Origin: Candidatus Bathyarchaeota archaeon
GTDB taxonomy: Archaea > Thermoproteota > Bathyarchaeia > RBG-16-48-13 > GCA-020355125
Assembly: GCA_026014905.1 (NCBI GenBank)
Contig: JAOZHK010000144.1
Coordinates: 1-24,856, forward strand
DNA length: 24,856 nucleotides
Direction of reading: 5' to 3'
The notes beneath the pieces are model-generated. The model saw nothing but the letters and a program-made list of their open reading frames with translations, was not told where the DNA came from and made no database searches. The stretch's first letter is position 1. Each line of letters begins with the position of its first letter. This document shows, piece by piece, positions 8,217 through 15,351 of this stretch. Position numbers and translations under genes: made by a program.

Positions 8217-8456
8217 GTGTCGAGTATGGTGACAGAAATTAGAGAGCAATATTTAGATCAGAGCTATCGAGAAACATCCTGGGGCGATGTCGCTCAGGCG
8301 CCAATTTGGGCAATAAATGGTGTGAGTAGAAAAGACGGAGAGTACTTGAAACGCGCATTTTATATTGAGACTATCCAAGATCTTGCGGAGAATAAGTTTG
8401 TCAGAATAGCGCAGACCATTGTTTCTTTAGCCCAAATCGAAGACATCGGAGGGTAA
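8217..8456 (+). CDS. Small helix-hairpin-helix-like protein
   Basis: The 79-residue product (GTG start; an ATG three codons later is equally possible) contains IWAINGVSRKDGEYLKRAF followed by IETIQDLAENKFVRIAQ. This resembles the pattern in which a hairpin 'I-x-G-V/I-x3-x3-LK' and then 'TI-x-DLA' mark a helix-hairpin-helix or DUF4332-type unit, often nucleic-acid binding. The reading frame resumes immediately after the TAA with a SHOCT-domain segment, so the two may be one tandem unit. No ribosome site is evident. The call rests on motif shape. Confidence 0.6.
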   Translation: MSSMVTEIREQYLDQSYRETSWGDVAQAPIWAINGVSRKDGEYLKRAFYIETIQDLAENKFVRIAQTIVSLAQIEDIGG

Positions 8457-8468
8457 TGTCAACCAAAC

Positions 8469-8618
8469 GTGCGCGTAGATCTCAGTAAAAAAGGCGTGAA
8501 GAAGGTTAAAAAGGCTGTTAGCTCAGAAATCGATCCGCTCACAATAGCGAGGATCCGCTACGCGAAAGGTGAAATCAGTCAACAAGAATATGAAGAAATG
8601 AAAAAAAACTTCAAGTAG
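8469..8618 (+). CDS. SHOCT-domain small protein, 49 aa
   Basis: This short open frame ends with EIDPLTIARIRYAKGEISQQ then EYEEMKKNF, which is the SHOCT (short C-terminal) domain: D-P-L, a helix with R-Y-A-x-G-E-I, then E-Y. SHOCT usually sits at the end of longer proteins and mediates oligomer contacts. The proposed start is GTG 12 bases after the TAA of the helix-hairpin-helix-like gene and in the same frame. No better start is visible, so either the GTG is used or this is the C-terminal end of a gene split by a stop codon. The GTGCGCGTA at its start is itself a CG-rich alternating stretch. Confidence 0.6.
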   Translation: MRVDLSKKGVKKVKKAVSSEIDPLTIARIRYAKGEISQQEYEEMKKNFK

Positions 8619-8664
8619 CTAGTTAGTCTGTTTACACGCGCGTACGCGTAACGCGATTGCGCGT
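8619..8664. repeat. CTAG word plus complex CG-rich alternating stretch
   Basis: TAGCTAGTTAG overlaps the SHOCT stop codon. It is followed by ACACGCGCGTACGCGTAACGCG and then TTGCGCGTC, the densest CG-rich alternating stretch in the window. Confidence 0.65.
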
Positions 8665-8782
8665 CAGCGGAGTCATGACGAAATCGAATTCGTTGTATGT
8701 GCATCTGGTGTCAATAGCTTTCCTGTCGATCGAAAATGCTCACAGTTCCAATTTGAAGAGGGCATGATCGAATAGATCTATA

Positions 8783-8789
8783 GCGCGCG
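8783..8789. repeat. (CG)n tract
   Basis: GCGCGCG lies 18 bases beyond the stop of the leftward HAD gene. It mirrors the tract beyond the convergent SHOCT gene. Confidence 0.7.
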
Positions 8790-8807
8790 TGTCGTAAACA
8801 GAAGAAA

Positions 8808-9482
8808 CTACGTACGCACTCGTAGATACTCATTCAACTGTTCAATTAAATCCGAATACCCATTTTTAACATAAATAGCTCCTTCGTTTATCAGTAAATC
8901 TTTTTGGAAAGTTCCTGGAAAGCCAGCCACTTGCATTCCTGCGTTTGTTGCTGCACGTACTCCATTAATGGAATCCTCAATTACTAGACAGGAAGAGGGT
9001 TTAACATTTAACTTGTGAGCAGCTAGGAAAAACAGATCGGGTGCAGGTTTACCATGTTTCACCTCCAAAGCTGATGTTACTATGCTAAAATATTTACTCA
9101 GGTTGACTGCATCTAAAGAAAACCGAATTTTGTTCAGACTACCAGAAGATGCTACACTGATTAGATAGTCATTTTGAAGGAGTAAACGAATAAATTCTTC
9201 ACAGTTTGGAAAAGAGGTTAGTCTTTTTTTCGCCATTTCATAATATGCAGTCTCCTTTAAATCTGCGAGATGTTGAATATTTGTTGTAGATAATTGAAAT
9301 TTATTGAGGTAGTATTGTAAACTGAATTTTAGACTTGTTCCGATAATATTGGAATAATTAGTTCCAATATCGATACCAAATTCATTCTGGAAGACAATAT
9401 TCAAAGCATAACAACTCATTGCTTCACTATCAACAAGCACACCATCGCAATCAAAAATTACAGCTTGGATACCAGTAAACAT
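8808..9482 (-). CDS. HAD-superfamily phosphatase / beta-phosphoglucomutase-like
   Basis: A 224-residue HAD subfamily IA enzyme. Motif I is AVIFDCDGVLVDSE (nucleophile D11, acid/base D13, counted from the chosen start), motif II is SVASSGS, motif III Lys is in KHGKPAPDLFF, and motif IV is CLVIEDSINGV. A helical cap lies between motifs I and II. Relatives dephosphorylate or isomerise sugar phosphates; the substrate is not readable. The frame is open upstream to 9602, but I place the start at 9482: the family begins there, AGGTGTG lies just before it, and a CG tract (9586-9591) falls in the unneeded extension. A TATA-like ATTTATTA lies further upstream. Confidence 0.9.
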   Translation of the reverse strand: MFTGIQAVIFDCDGVLVDSEAMSCYALNIVFQNEFGIDIGTNYSNIIGTSLKFSLQYYLNKFQLSTTNIQHLADLKETAYYEMAKKRLTSFPNCEEFIRLLLQNDYLISVASSGSLNKIRFSLDAVNLSKYFSIVTSALEVKHGKPAPDLFFLAAHKLNVKPSSCLVIEDSINGVRAATNAGMQVAGFPGTFQKDLLINEGAIYVKNGYSDLIEQLNEYLRVRT

Positions 9483-9585
9483 GCCCACACCTAACTCATT
9501 AAATTGATGTATTGATTTTGATAATAAATGTGAGGATTGTAAAACGCGCAGGTGAATATTAGTGGTGTGTTGGATAGGACATTCA

Positions 9586-9591
9586 CGCGCG
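9586..9591. repeat. (CG)n tract
   Basis: CGCGCG upstream of the HAD gene. Confidence 0.6.
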
Positions 9592-9615
9592 AATACTAAC
9601 AACAGAAAAATTCTG

Positions 9616-9667
9616 CCAATACGCGCGCGCGTTATTGTGAGGAGGTTTAGTATTACGCGCGTATTGG
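9616..9667. repeat. Inverted pair of CG tracts
   Basis: CCAATACGCGCG at 9616-9627 is matched exactly by its reverse complement CGCGCGTATTGG at 9656-9667, 28 bases apart. The left tract is itself part of the palindrome ACGCGCGCGCGT. The pair lies just past the stop of the small zinc-ribbon gene at 9699. Confidence 0.75.
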
Positions 9668-9698
9668 ACGAGCTGGCTTCAAGTAGTACGTATTTACA

Positions 9699-9851
9699 TT
9701 ATTTACGTTTTTTATAAAATTCTACTAAACGCTGATAATCCTTTGATGATAGTTGTTCACGACTTTCACATGGTCCTGCATGGATACCATAAACTCGTTC
9801 AAAATTTATATCCGTGGTACCCAGTGGACGTCCGCACACTTTGCATTTCAT
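9699..9851 (-). CDS. Small CxxC protein, 50 aa
   Basis: This short gene encodes MKCKVCGRPLGTTD at the start, then VYGIHAGPCES and a charged C-terminal helix ending YKKRK. The CxxC followed by a third Cys about 23 residues later looks like a small zinc-binding protein, although the usual fourth ligand would have to be a His (H24) or come from a partner. Start and stop are clean, and the composition (basic, Lys/Arg-rich end) suits a nucleic-acid-associated protein. It lies downstream of the S30e group on the same strand. I cannot name a family. Confidence 0.6.
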   Translation of the reverse strand: MKCKVCGRPLGTTDINFERVYGIHAGPCESREQLSSKDYQRLVEFYKKRK

Positions 9852-9893
9852 TGCACTACTACTCAAGCAATTGTACGAGTATTAAATCTATAG

Positions 9894-10061
9894 TTAATGA
9901 GCAATCTGTTCTTTGATATGATCTTCTAGTAAGTCAAGGTTTGTGCTTAGGATGATTGTGTTGTTCCTAAAGACTATTACATCCTTTTTTTTAATAGCTA
10001 TTTTATCAGCAACAATATGATTAAACCGTTTACCCAGTTTTACATTGTATATGAATTTCAA
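9894..10061 (-). CDS. Small hypothetical protein, 55 aa
   Basis: Unrecognised. From the TTG at 10061 the product begins MKFIYNVKLGKRFNHIVADK, continues with a lysine-rich IAIKKKDVIVFR, then NNTIILST, and ends with an acidic helix. The frame stays open upstream to 10139. I prefer the TTG because AGGTGA lies about ten bases before it and because the upstream part overlaps a better-looking frame in a different phase. The mostly beta-strand pattern with a C-terminal helix is compact and protein-like. It follows the Cys-rich small gene by 26 bases, so it may be the third gene of the S30e unit. Confidence 0.5.
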   Translation of the reverse strand: MKFIYNVKLGKRFNHIVADKIAIKKKDVIVFRNNTIILSTNLDLLEDHIKEQIAH

Positions 10062-10087
10062 TGTCGGGATTTCACCTAACTGATGTG

Positions 10088-10219
10088 CTAGACTTTGACT
10101 GGTTCGCAGTCGTGCTGATACTGGCGACATATCCACCAGTCAATCCGTTTGCACTGAAGTTGCTTGGGATCATAAGGGCATTTGAAGCGATCTGCAAGAA
10201 GAAAGTTGCCACAGGACAC
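10088..10219 (-). CDS. Small cysteine-rich protein, 43 aa
   Basis: A short frame beginning with GTG 11 bases after the S30e stop. It contains FKCPYDPKQLQCKRIDWWIC then RQYQHDCEPVKV. Cysteines at residues 14, 23, 31 and 38, plus one at 3, and the paired Trp suggest a small metal-binding fold. The spacing of the cysteines, the clean stop and the position between S30e and another small gene argue for a real gene, but there is no strong ribosome site and no family I can name. Two other frames across the same bases look much less protein-like. Confidence 0.5.
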   Translation of the reverse strand: MSCGNFLLADRFKCPYDPKQLQCKRIDWWICRQYQHDCEPVKV

Positions 10220-10230
10220 GGATGGTATGG

Positions 10231-10416
10231 TTATCGTCGCCTCCGCCGTCGTCCTCGTCGGTTTCGACCATTATTAAAGCGGTCGTCTGCGAGCATTTGA
10301 TGATAATTGCGTCGGTTGCGTTGCTGAGGACTCCGCTTTTTCCGTTTAATTGAGGCAATTTGTGGGGTTTGATTCCGGACTTTCCCAGCTTTAGTTAATG
10401 AGCCATGGGTTGGCAT
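10231..10416 (-). CDS. rps30e: Small ribosomal subunit protein eS30 (S30e)
   Basis: A 61-residue basic protein beginning MPTHGSLTKAGKVRNQTPQI, the characteristic start of archaeal/eukaryotic S30e, followed by KRKKRSPQQRNRRNYHQ as in archaeal members. It is part of the small ribosomal subunit near the decoding region. AGAGGA lies about seven bases before the ATG. The C-terminal part (LADDRFNNGR and then a run of Arg and Gly) is longer and more arginine-rich than the usual RRNY-ending tail. Eukaryotic S30 is made as a ubiquitin-like fusion; here it is free. It is the first gene of a run of very small leftward genes. Confidence 0.88.
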   Translation of the reverse strand: MPTHGSLTKAGKVRNQTPQIASIKRKKRSPQQRNRRNYHQMLADDRFNNGRNRRGRRRRRR

Positions 10417-10489
10417 ATCTTATTCCTCTTGGAGACTACACAGTACACTGTTTACTACGAGAATGCCCACCACAGAAAGATGGAATCCG

Positions 10490-10501
10490 ACGCGCGCGCG
10501 T
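10490..10501. repeat. (CG)n palindrome
   Basis: ACGCGCGCGCGT, a perfect 12-base palindrome, lies about 75 bases upstream of the S30e start. Confidence 0.8.
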
Positions 10502-10573
10502 ACTAACCGTTCTATAATCCACACTTAATGGGTTTACATTACACGTGAGTGTCTAATACAAGCTCGTAGATCC

Positions 10574-10582
10574 TATATAAAG
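10574..10582 (+). promoter_or_regulatory. TATA box upstream of the OB-fold gene
   Basis: TATATAAAG is a strong archaeal TATA match. It predicts a transcript start near 10605 and so a leader of about 130 bases before the OB-fold gene. Confidence 0.5.
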
Positions 10583-10647
10583 ATGTATAAAATAAGTTAG
10601 CGAGCAGAAAACGATATTGTTCTCATGTACGTAAGCGTATTTAGTTA

Positions 10648-10715
10648 GAAGCCACAATGGGGTTTATTAAGGGATGCACCTTCTAGGTACAGAACCGTGG
10701 CTTCATTTGCGTTTT
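10648..10715 (+). terminator. Leader hairpin followed by a T-run
   Basis: GAAGCCAC (10648-10655) and GTGGCTTC (10697-10704) are exact reverse complements enclosing 41 bases, and GCGTTTTTCC follows shortly after. The structure sits in the predicted leader of the OB-fold gene. It could be a small RNA with its own terminator, or an attenuator. It is too short and lacks the T-arm for a tRNA. Confidence 0.4.
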
Positions 10716-10738
10716 TCCTATGAACCATGAGGTGGTTG

Positions 10739-11362
10739 ATGTTGGGTAGACAGGGGTCGAGTGAATTACGAGTGCGCGACTCAATCTTACGTTTAGCTCA
10801 CCGATATCGACTTGATCCCAATGATCTTTTGGATAGCTTTATTGAAGCCTGGAAACACGGATCGATGGAACAAGCAACATACACCATTGCATGCAGGCAT
10901 AGTAATACACAGTCTGGAATGTTCCAAATAACTCACAACCAAGTAATCTCACAATTCCCCATCGACCTAGCAGTATTACTGAATCCTGACAATTTTCGCC
11001 ACTATTTCCAAGACTTCCAACTCGAAGACATAGAAAACCCTCAACAGGTATACCTCATGATCAATGAATTACGATTTCGATCTCGCGATGTCAATCTGAA
11101 AGCCACAGTCGCAGAAATACCCTTAAGACGATATGTCACAACACGATGGGGCGCACCGGCATCCGTCTCAAATGTCAAAATCACAGACAATACTGGATCA
11201 ATACGCTTGAGTTTATGGAATCACCAAATTGATACTGTAAATGTTGGCGATGAGATTGATATTCGCGGAGGGCATGTAGGCAAGCACATGGGGAATTTAC
11301 AGTTACGCCTTGGAAAGAAAGGGACATTGTCAATTAACCATGGTCCAGTAAAGAGTTACTGA
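10739..11362 (+). CDS. OB-fold single-stranded nucleic-acid-binding protein (RPA/SOSS-B-like)
   Basis: The C-terminal half is an OB fold of the archaeal single-stranded DNA-binding type: VNLKATVAEIPLRRYVTTRW, then VSNVKITDNTGSIRLSLW, VGDEIDIRGGHVG and NLQLRLGKKGTL. The core D-x-T-G-x-I-x-L-x-L-W signature matches RPA70/SOSS-B relatives. The N-terminal 100 residues are helical and unassigned, with RVRDSILRLAHRYRLDPNDL near the start. GAGGTG lies four bases before the ATG at 10739 and overlaps an earlier ATG at 10727, so I prefer 10739. The role is probably binding ssDNA or RNA in repair, replication or transcription. Its long leader carries a hairpin. Confidence 0.8.
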   Translation: MLGRQGSSELRVRDSILRLAHRYRLDPNDLLDSFIEAWKHGSMEQATYTIACRHSNTQSGMFQITHNQVISQFPIDLAVLLNPDNFRHYFQDFQLEDIENPQQVYLMINELRFRSRDVNLKATVAEIPLRRYVTTRWGAPASVSNVKITDNTGSIRLSLWNHQIDTVNVGDEIDIRGGHVGKHMGNLQLRLGKKGTLSINHGPVKSY

Positions 11363-11367
11363 TCTCA

Positions 11368-11373
11368 GCGCGC
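11368..11373. repeat. (CG)n tract
   Basis: GCGCGC starts six bases past the OB-fold stop codon. Confidence 0.45.
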
Positions 11374-11456
11374 CTGCTAAAAGACTACTATAGTCGACAA
11401 TGAGTCTTGAGCAATGAAAACGAGAACGTGATCCATGAATCTATCGCTCTTTCGAG

Positions 11457-11486
11457 GCATTACCTTATGCGATTAAGAGGTAATGC
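11457..11486. terminator. Hairpin between convergent genes
   Basis: GCATTACCT (11457-11465) pairs exactly with AGGTAATGC (11478-11486) around a 12-base loop. It sits between the convergent OB-fold and flavodoxin genes, so it may stop transcription from both sides. It lacks a strong T-run. Confidence 0.45.
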
Positions 11487-11524
11487 ACTACGCGCATTCA
11501 CGTAGAAGGTCGGAATTTATTAAA

Positions 11525-11533
11525 CGCGCGCGC
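11525..11533. repeat. (CG)n tract
   Basis: CGCGCGCGC lies 45 bases beyond the flavodoxin stop codon. Confidence 0.75.
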
Positions 11534-11578
11534 TATCGTTTAAACGTTTTATCACATGCGCTCATGTTATCTGTAAAG

Positions 11579-12061
11579 TCAATTAGTAGCTAAATTTTGC
11601 TTCAGGTTCTGAGCAAAGGCTTTGGCTTGTTGGAGGTCTTCCGGATTTGGTCGTCCTTTGTTGATTCCCCCAAAGAGTTTAAGAAAACTATTGGTGTTGA
11701 ACCCTCGACAACTGAATTCATCGATAATGATGTAACCTTTCGATTGCAGTATTTCTCGAAGAGCTGAGTGATTTTGTTCTACGAATTCTTCTCCAACGAT
11801 GCTTGGAGCTCCATGAGTTGAGAAAATGAAGGCGTGCTTATTAGTGACGGGCGGGAGATTCTCGGCTAGGTTAAGCAGGGTTTTGTGGTGTTTTTCACCA
11901 TATATTCCTGAGCCAAAGCCGATGAGATTATACACGTGAAGCTCATCAGGGTTGATGTGCTGGGGCGTTTTGATTGAGGCATCAAGAACTGTGGCGAAGA
12001 CGCGTGCGAGTTTTTCCGTATTCTTGTGGTGATAGGAAACCACAATCATGAGAGATTTCAT
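11579..12061 (-). CDS. Flavodoxin-family protein
   Basis: A 160-residue protein that starts MKSLMIVVSYHHKNTEKLAR. The strand is followed by the phosphate-binding loop SYHHKNTEK, where flavodoxins bind FMN. Next come VYNLIGFGSGIYGEKHHKTL, HAFIFSTHGAP and EFSCRGFNT, which match the later FMN-contact loops. It is probably a small electron carrier or FMN-dependent reductase. The frame is open to 12247, but the added 62 residues are unlike any family and contain a CG tract, so I place the start at 12061. ACAATATAC about 20 bases upstream is a plausible TATA box, giving a nearly leaderless transcript. Confidence 0.85.
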   Translation of the reverse strand: MKSLMIVVSYHHKNTEKLARVFATVLDASIKTPQHINPDELHVYNLIGFGSGIYGEKHHKTLLNLAENLPPVTNKHAFIFSTHGAPSIVGEEFVEQNHSALREILQSKGYIIIDEFSCRGFNTNSFLKLFGGINKGRPNPEDLQQAKAFAQNLKQNLATN

Positions 12062-12400
12062 TGGTAAGACATCATGCTTGTATATTGTGTTGTAATAATA
12101 AGAGTAGCGCGTGTAAGTACCCGATGCACTCTCGTTTAAAAGGAAAATCATTGCTAGGTTAAAACCATAATGCAAACCGGTCGAATCCTTCAAACATTCA
12201 CGGCGCGCGCGCGTACCTACAGAATACACAGCCCAGCATGGTTGCACGCGTAGTGGAAAGATTTTGATATTGCTTTAGTGGAGATTGAGCATTGCAATGC
12301 CTATGTACGTCGAGTTAAGAAAGAGGGAGTTGGGTTATAAACAGCTATATCTTAATGTCTGGATTCAATAATTTATCTATCAAATGGAGCAAATAACGAT
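12062..12400. other. Divergent intergenic region with a CG tract
   Basis: Separates the flavodoxin and ADP-ribosylglycohydrolase genes. It holds an 11-base GCGCGCGCGCG tract at 12203-12213, a GCACGCGTAG word near 12241, the flavodoxin TATA-like sequence, and AT-rich sequence before 12401. I see no gene in it. Confidence 0.5.
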
Positions 12401-13432
12401 ATGACAAGCGATTTACAGTCTACGGTTCTATATAAAAAAACGTTAGGATGCCTCCTTGGAGGACTTATCGGAGATGCTATGGGAAGTCCCACGGAGGGGA
12501 AAAATTACGAGTATATTGAAGACAATTTCGGTTGGGTTGACGATTTCAGTTGTGATGGCACCGATGATACGGTAATGAAAAATCTCCTTTCGGAGGCTCT
12601 GATATACACTGATGGATACGCAACACTAGACGATTGGGCGAAGGTATGGATTGAGAGACCGGATGCTTTTCTGGGAGAGAAAAGGAACAAATTCTTCATC
12701 TCCGTTCAGCATACTTTTAGTAAATTGGCGAGAGGTTCGATTATCCCTCGAATGGCTGCTCTGGGTAATATGCCGAGTTCCAGTTCGGCGATGTGCATAT
12801 CTCCTATAGGAATAGTTAACGCCTGCAACCCCAGACAGGCAGCCCTTCAAGCCTATAATGTGGCTAGCCTCATACACATCCATGATGTAGCTTTTTGCCA
12901 GGATGGAGCAGCGGCAATGGCTGCAGCAGTAGCGGAGGCTTTTAAACCCGATGCAACAGTCGATTCAATAGTTAACGCGGCAATTGAGGCAATAATTCCC
13001 ATTAGTGGAGGTGAGATATTAGAATTATTAAAAAGGGTTTTAGACGTAGCTCGTTCTAGAGGGGATTTTAGAATGTTCAGAGAAGAGATGTACGAAAACA
13101 AAGACAAATACTTCCGCCCCATCACCTGCGACTCCAGGGAAACGATACCTCTTACAATTGCACTCTTCTATTTAGCTGACGGTGATTTTGAAAAAAGCAT
13201 AAGTTACGGGTCAAATTTCGGCCGGGATGCCGATACAATTGCTTCTATGGCGGGGGCTATTGCCGGAGCGTTTTGTGGTGTCGAAATAATAAAGAAAGAT
13301 TGGCTCGAAAAAGTAAACCAATATTCAAGTTTGAATCAAGAAGAACTTGCTTTCAAGTTAGTTAACACCACACTCAAAAAGATGGAAATACAAAAACAGG
13401 TTCAAAATACTTTAAAAAAAATATCCGGTTAA
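12401..13432 (+). CDS. ADP-ribosylglycohydrolase family protein
   Basis: A 343-residue DraG/ARH-type hydrolase that removes ADP-ribose from proteins or nucleic acids using two Mg ions. The signature features are present: LGCLLGGLIGDAMGSPTEG near the start, GTDDT (residues 53-57) as the first metal motif, and FGRDADTIASMAGAIAGAF from about 273, where D276, D278 and T279 complete the metal site. Length is typical. The target (Arg, Ser or other ADP-ribose links) cannot be read. No ADP-ribosyltransferase lies nearby. It stands alone, flanked by intergenic regions with CG tracts, and has only a weak ribosome site (GGAGC), so the ATG start is moderate. Confidence 0.93.
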   Translation: MTSDLQSTVLYKKTLGCLLGGLIGDAMGSPTEGKNYEYIEDNFGWVDDFSCDGTDDTVMKNLLSEALIYTDGYATLDDWAKVWIERPDAFLGEKRNKFFISVQHTFSKLARGSIIPRMAALGNMPSSSSAMCISPIGIVNACNPRQAALQAYNVASLIHIHDVAFCQDGAAAMAAAVAEAFKPDATVDSIVNAAIEAIIPISGGEILELLKRVLDVARSRGDFRMFREEMYENKDKYFRPITCDSRETIPLTIALFYLADGDFEKSISYGSNFGRDADTIASMAGAIAGAFCGVEIIKKDWLEKVNQYSSLNQEELAFKLVNTTLKKMEIQKQVQNTLKKISG

Positions 13433-13610
13433 AGGTGGAAATGATGAGTGAAGTTCAGTGGTCAACCACCTGATACCCTTCGAGACAGGAAATGACAAGT
13501 AAGCGTGCACATGGTTTAATTCTCGATGAGGTCGTCGTTTGTTAGTCTTGAGTTTTATTTGCACCGTTTATACAACGCATATGTAGAACAGATAACTGCC
13601 CATATACACA

Positions 13611-13616
13611 CGCGCG
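13611..13616. repeat. (CG)n palindrome
   Basis: CGCGCG inside the palindrome CACGCGCGTG, between the convergent ADP-ribosylglycohydrolase and medium-chain reductase genes. A shorter TGCGCGT lies at about 13664. Confidence 0.65.
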
Positions 13617-13677
13617 TGGGATGCGTCTCATGATTAAGTGTTGTCTTTGTTGATTATTTGTACATGCGCGTTTGGGA

Positions 13678-14679
13678 TTAGCTAGCCAGCTCATGGTCTA
13701 TTGTGATGACGACATGTCCTATTTTATGCCCTGTTTCGACATAATGGTGGGCTGCGGGGATTTGTTCTAACGGGTAGGTTCTATCGATGACCGATTGAAT
13801 CTTTCCCGCTTCAATCAGCTCTTTGAGACAGAATAAATCTTTCGTTGTACCGCTTGCTGCGCCAACTATCACATTCTTATTGCTTATTCTTGAGGTCCAT
13901 AACGCTCGCATCATCTGTACTAGCCCAGGATTAGCTAACAGATAGTACCCATATGGCTTGAGTGAGTGTACACTCCGTGAAAATGAACTCTTGCCAACCA
14001 CGTCAAAGATAACATTATAGGTCTCACCTCTTTCTGTAAAATCCTCTTGTGTGTAATCGATGACATGGTCTACGCCGATGGACCATAGCATATCTAATTT
14101 TCCCGTGCTGTCCACACCCGTCACGTCAGCTCCAAAGTACTTAGCTAACTGGACAGCAAACGTTCCAATCGTTCCACCCGCACCATTAATCAGTACTTTC
14201 TGGCCACGCTGGATATTCGCTTGTCGTAGAAAATGCAAAGCCTCAAGCCCGCCAACAGGGACCGGGGCAGCTTCCTCAAAGGTCATATTAGTTGGTTTCT
14301 TGGCGAGTGCCCCTTCATCAGGATCTTCAGGCAGACAGATGTATTCGGTATACGTACCCATATCGGCAAATCCAGTCGCGGCAAACACATCGTCACCGAC
14401 CTGAAATCGGGTGACTGCTTTACCGATGGCTTCAATCTCTCCAGCAAGTTCCATTCCCAAAATCGTGATTCGCTTGGGTCGCAAGAGACCCACGTATACT
14501 CGCATGGGGAGCGCAAGCCAGAAGGGTAATTTGAGATTGCGCTGTTCACAATCACCTGTTGTTACTGTGGTTGCACGTATTCGTATCAGTACTTCATTGT
14601 CTTTGGGGGTCGGTGTTTCTATCTCTTGGAGCTGTAGCACCTCTGAAGGCCCGTATGCCGTCCACATAATTGCTCTCAT
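13678..14679 (-). CDS. Medium-chain NAD(P)-dependent reductase (quinone-oxidoreductase-like), copy 1
   Basis: A 333-residue member of the MDR superfamily. It starts MRAIMWTAYGPSEVLQL, has a GroES-like N-domain with ILGMELAGEIEAIG, then a Rossmann domain with VLINGAGGTIGTFAVQLAK (GxGGxxG) and GADVTGVDSTGKLDML. The catalytic-zinc Cys/His set of alcohol dehydrogenases is not visible, so a zinc-free quinone or enone reductase activity is more likely. An upstream ATG 13 codons earlier exists, but family alignment favours 14679. A close paralogue lies at 15384-16373, with a zinc-ribbon membrane protein between them. It is the last gene of a leftward redox group. GCTAGC overlaps the stop region. Confidence 0.88.
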   Translation of the reverse strand: MRAIMWTAYGPSEVLQLQEIETPTPKDNEVLIRIRATTVTTGDCEQRNLKLPFWLALPMRVYVGLLRPKRITILGMELAGEIEAIGKAVTRFQVGDDVFAATGFADMGTYTEYICLPEDPDEGALAKKPTNMTFEEAAPVPVGGLEALHFLRQANIQRGQKVLINGAGGTIGTFAVQLAKYFGADVTGVDSTGKLDMLWSIGVDHVIDYTQEDFTERGETYNVIFDVVGKSSFSRSVHSLKPYGYYLLANPGLVQMMRALWTSRISNKNVIVGAASGTTKDLFCLKELIEAGKIQSVIDRTYPLEQIPAAHHYVETGHKIGHVVITIDHELAS

Positions 14680-14743
14680 ATTTTTCCACGAAGCTTGTGT
14701 GACGTATTGTTTGGGCACAATGCATGTTTAGGCACGCCCGTAA

Positions 14744-15331
14744 TTATTGATAGTAGGCTTTGATATGCGACCGTGTAAGATAATAGAGGATCACAATGTT
14801 GATGAGGATGCTGATCAGGCTTCCCGGGAGATTAAAAATCCCCGTGACGACGCCAATCACAGCGAGGATCATCGTGATGATGCGCGCCCACCACTTCCCG
14901 GACCACAACCCCCATGTCATAATAAATCCAAGTACCGCAACGATCAGTAATACCAGACCAATACCTGCTAAGAACGCGGTCGTGAGGGCAAAGAATTGGA
15001 CACTGGTGAACGTGGATGCCCAGGGAATCTGCTGAAACGCGTCTGCTAACTCTTCCTCAGGAATAAGATCCCAGCCACCCGCAGCAAAAAACGCACTCAA
15101 CAACAGTAAAGCAACACTACCTAACAACGTGAAAAAACTGGTGATGCCTTGTAAGATCGCTAAAAGCGTAACACCGCCAGGACGTGATCTGCCTTGAACA
15201 GGAGGTACGGAAGGCCTCACCGGTATCGAGCGAGTTGAAGGCATGACGGGAGCTCCACATGAAGGACAAAACGCACTCGCTGCCGGTAACACGACACCAC
15301 ATTTCTCACAAGAGGACACGTATTCCACCAA
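14744..15331 (-). CDS. Zinc-ribbon membrane protein, four helices
   Basis: The N-terminus carries a zinc ribbon, CEKCGVVLPAASAFCPSCG (two CxxC pairs), then a proline-rich linker (PSTRSIPVRPSVPPVQ). RPGGVTLLAILQ follows, which opens a four-helix membrane region resembling DUF2127-type proteins. Function is unknown; the ribbon should face the cytoplasm. The start is TTG (15331) or GTG (15328). A TATA box (TTTATATGC, minus strand) centred about 25 bases upstream suggests a leaderless transcript from here. It lies between two medium-chain reductases. A single six-base GCGCGC (14882-14887) occurs within this intact gene and encodes Ala-Arg, so it is probably unrelated to the intergenic tracts. Confidence 0.78.
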   Translation of the reverse strand: MVEYVSSCEKCGVVLPAASAFCPSCGAPVMPSTRSIPVRPSVPPVQGRSRPGGVTLLAILQGITSFFTLLGSVALLLLSAFFAAGGWDLIPEEELADAFQQIPWASTFTSVQFFALTTAFLAGIGLVLLIVAVLGFIMTWGLWSGKWWARIITMILAVIGVVTGIFNLPGSLISILINIVILYYLTRSHIKAYYQ

Positions 15332-15351
15332 TATTGATTATTCGTGAATGA

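Noticed and set aside
9483..9602. N-terminal extension of the HAD phosphatase by 40 residues
   Set aside because: The family starts at the later ATG, which has a ribosome site, and the extension contains a CG tract otherwise confined to spacers.
10170..10358. 62-codon minus frame overlapping S30e
   Set aside because: S30e in the other frame is clearly recognised; this one has no similarity and crosses its stop.
10648..10704. tRNA gene suggested by the GAAGCCAC/GTGGCTTC stem
   Set aside because: Only 57 bases end to end, and no T-arm or anticodon arm can be drawn.
12170..12195. tRNA T-loop-like GGTCGAATCC
   Set aside because: No matching stems or acceptor pairing around it.
12062..12247. 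N-terminal extension of the flavodoxin by 62 residues
   Set aside because: No family similarity, it contains an 11-base CG tract, and a TATA-like sequence lies inside it just before the preferred start.
12505..13125. Long minus-strand frames opposite the ADP-ribosylglycohydrolase
   Set aside because: They are mirrors of a clearly conserved plus-strand gene.
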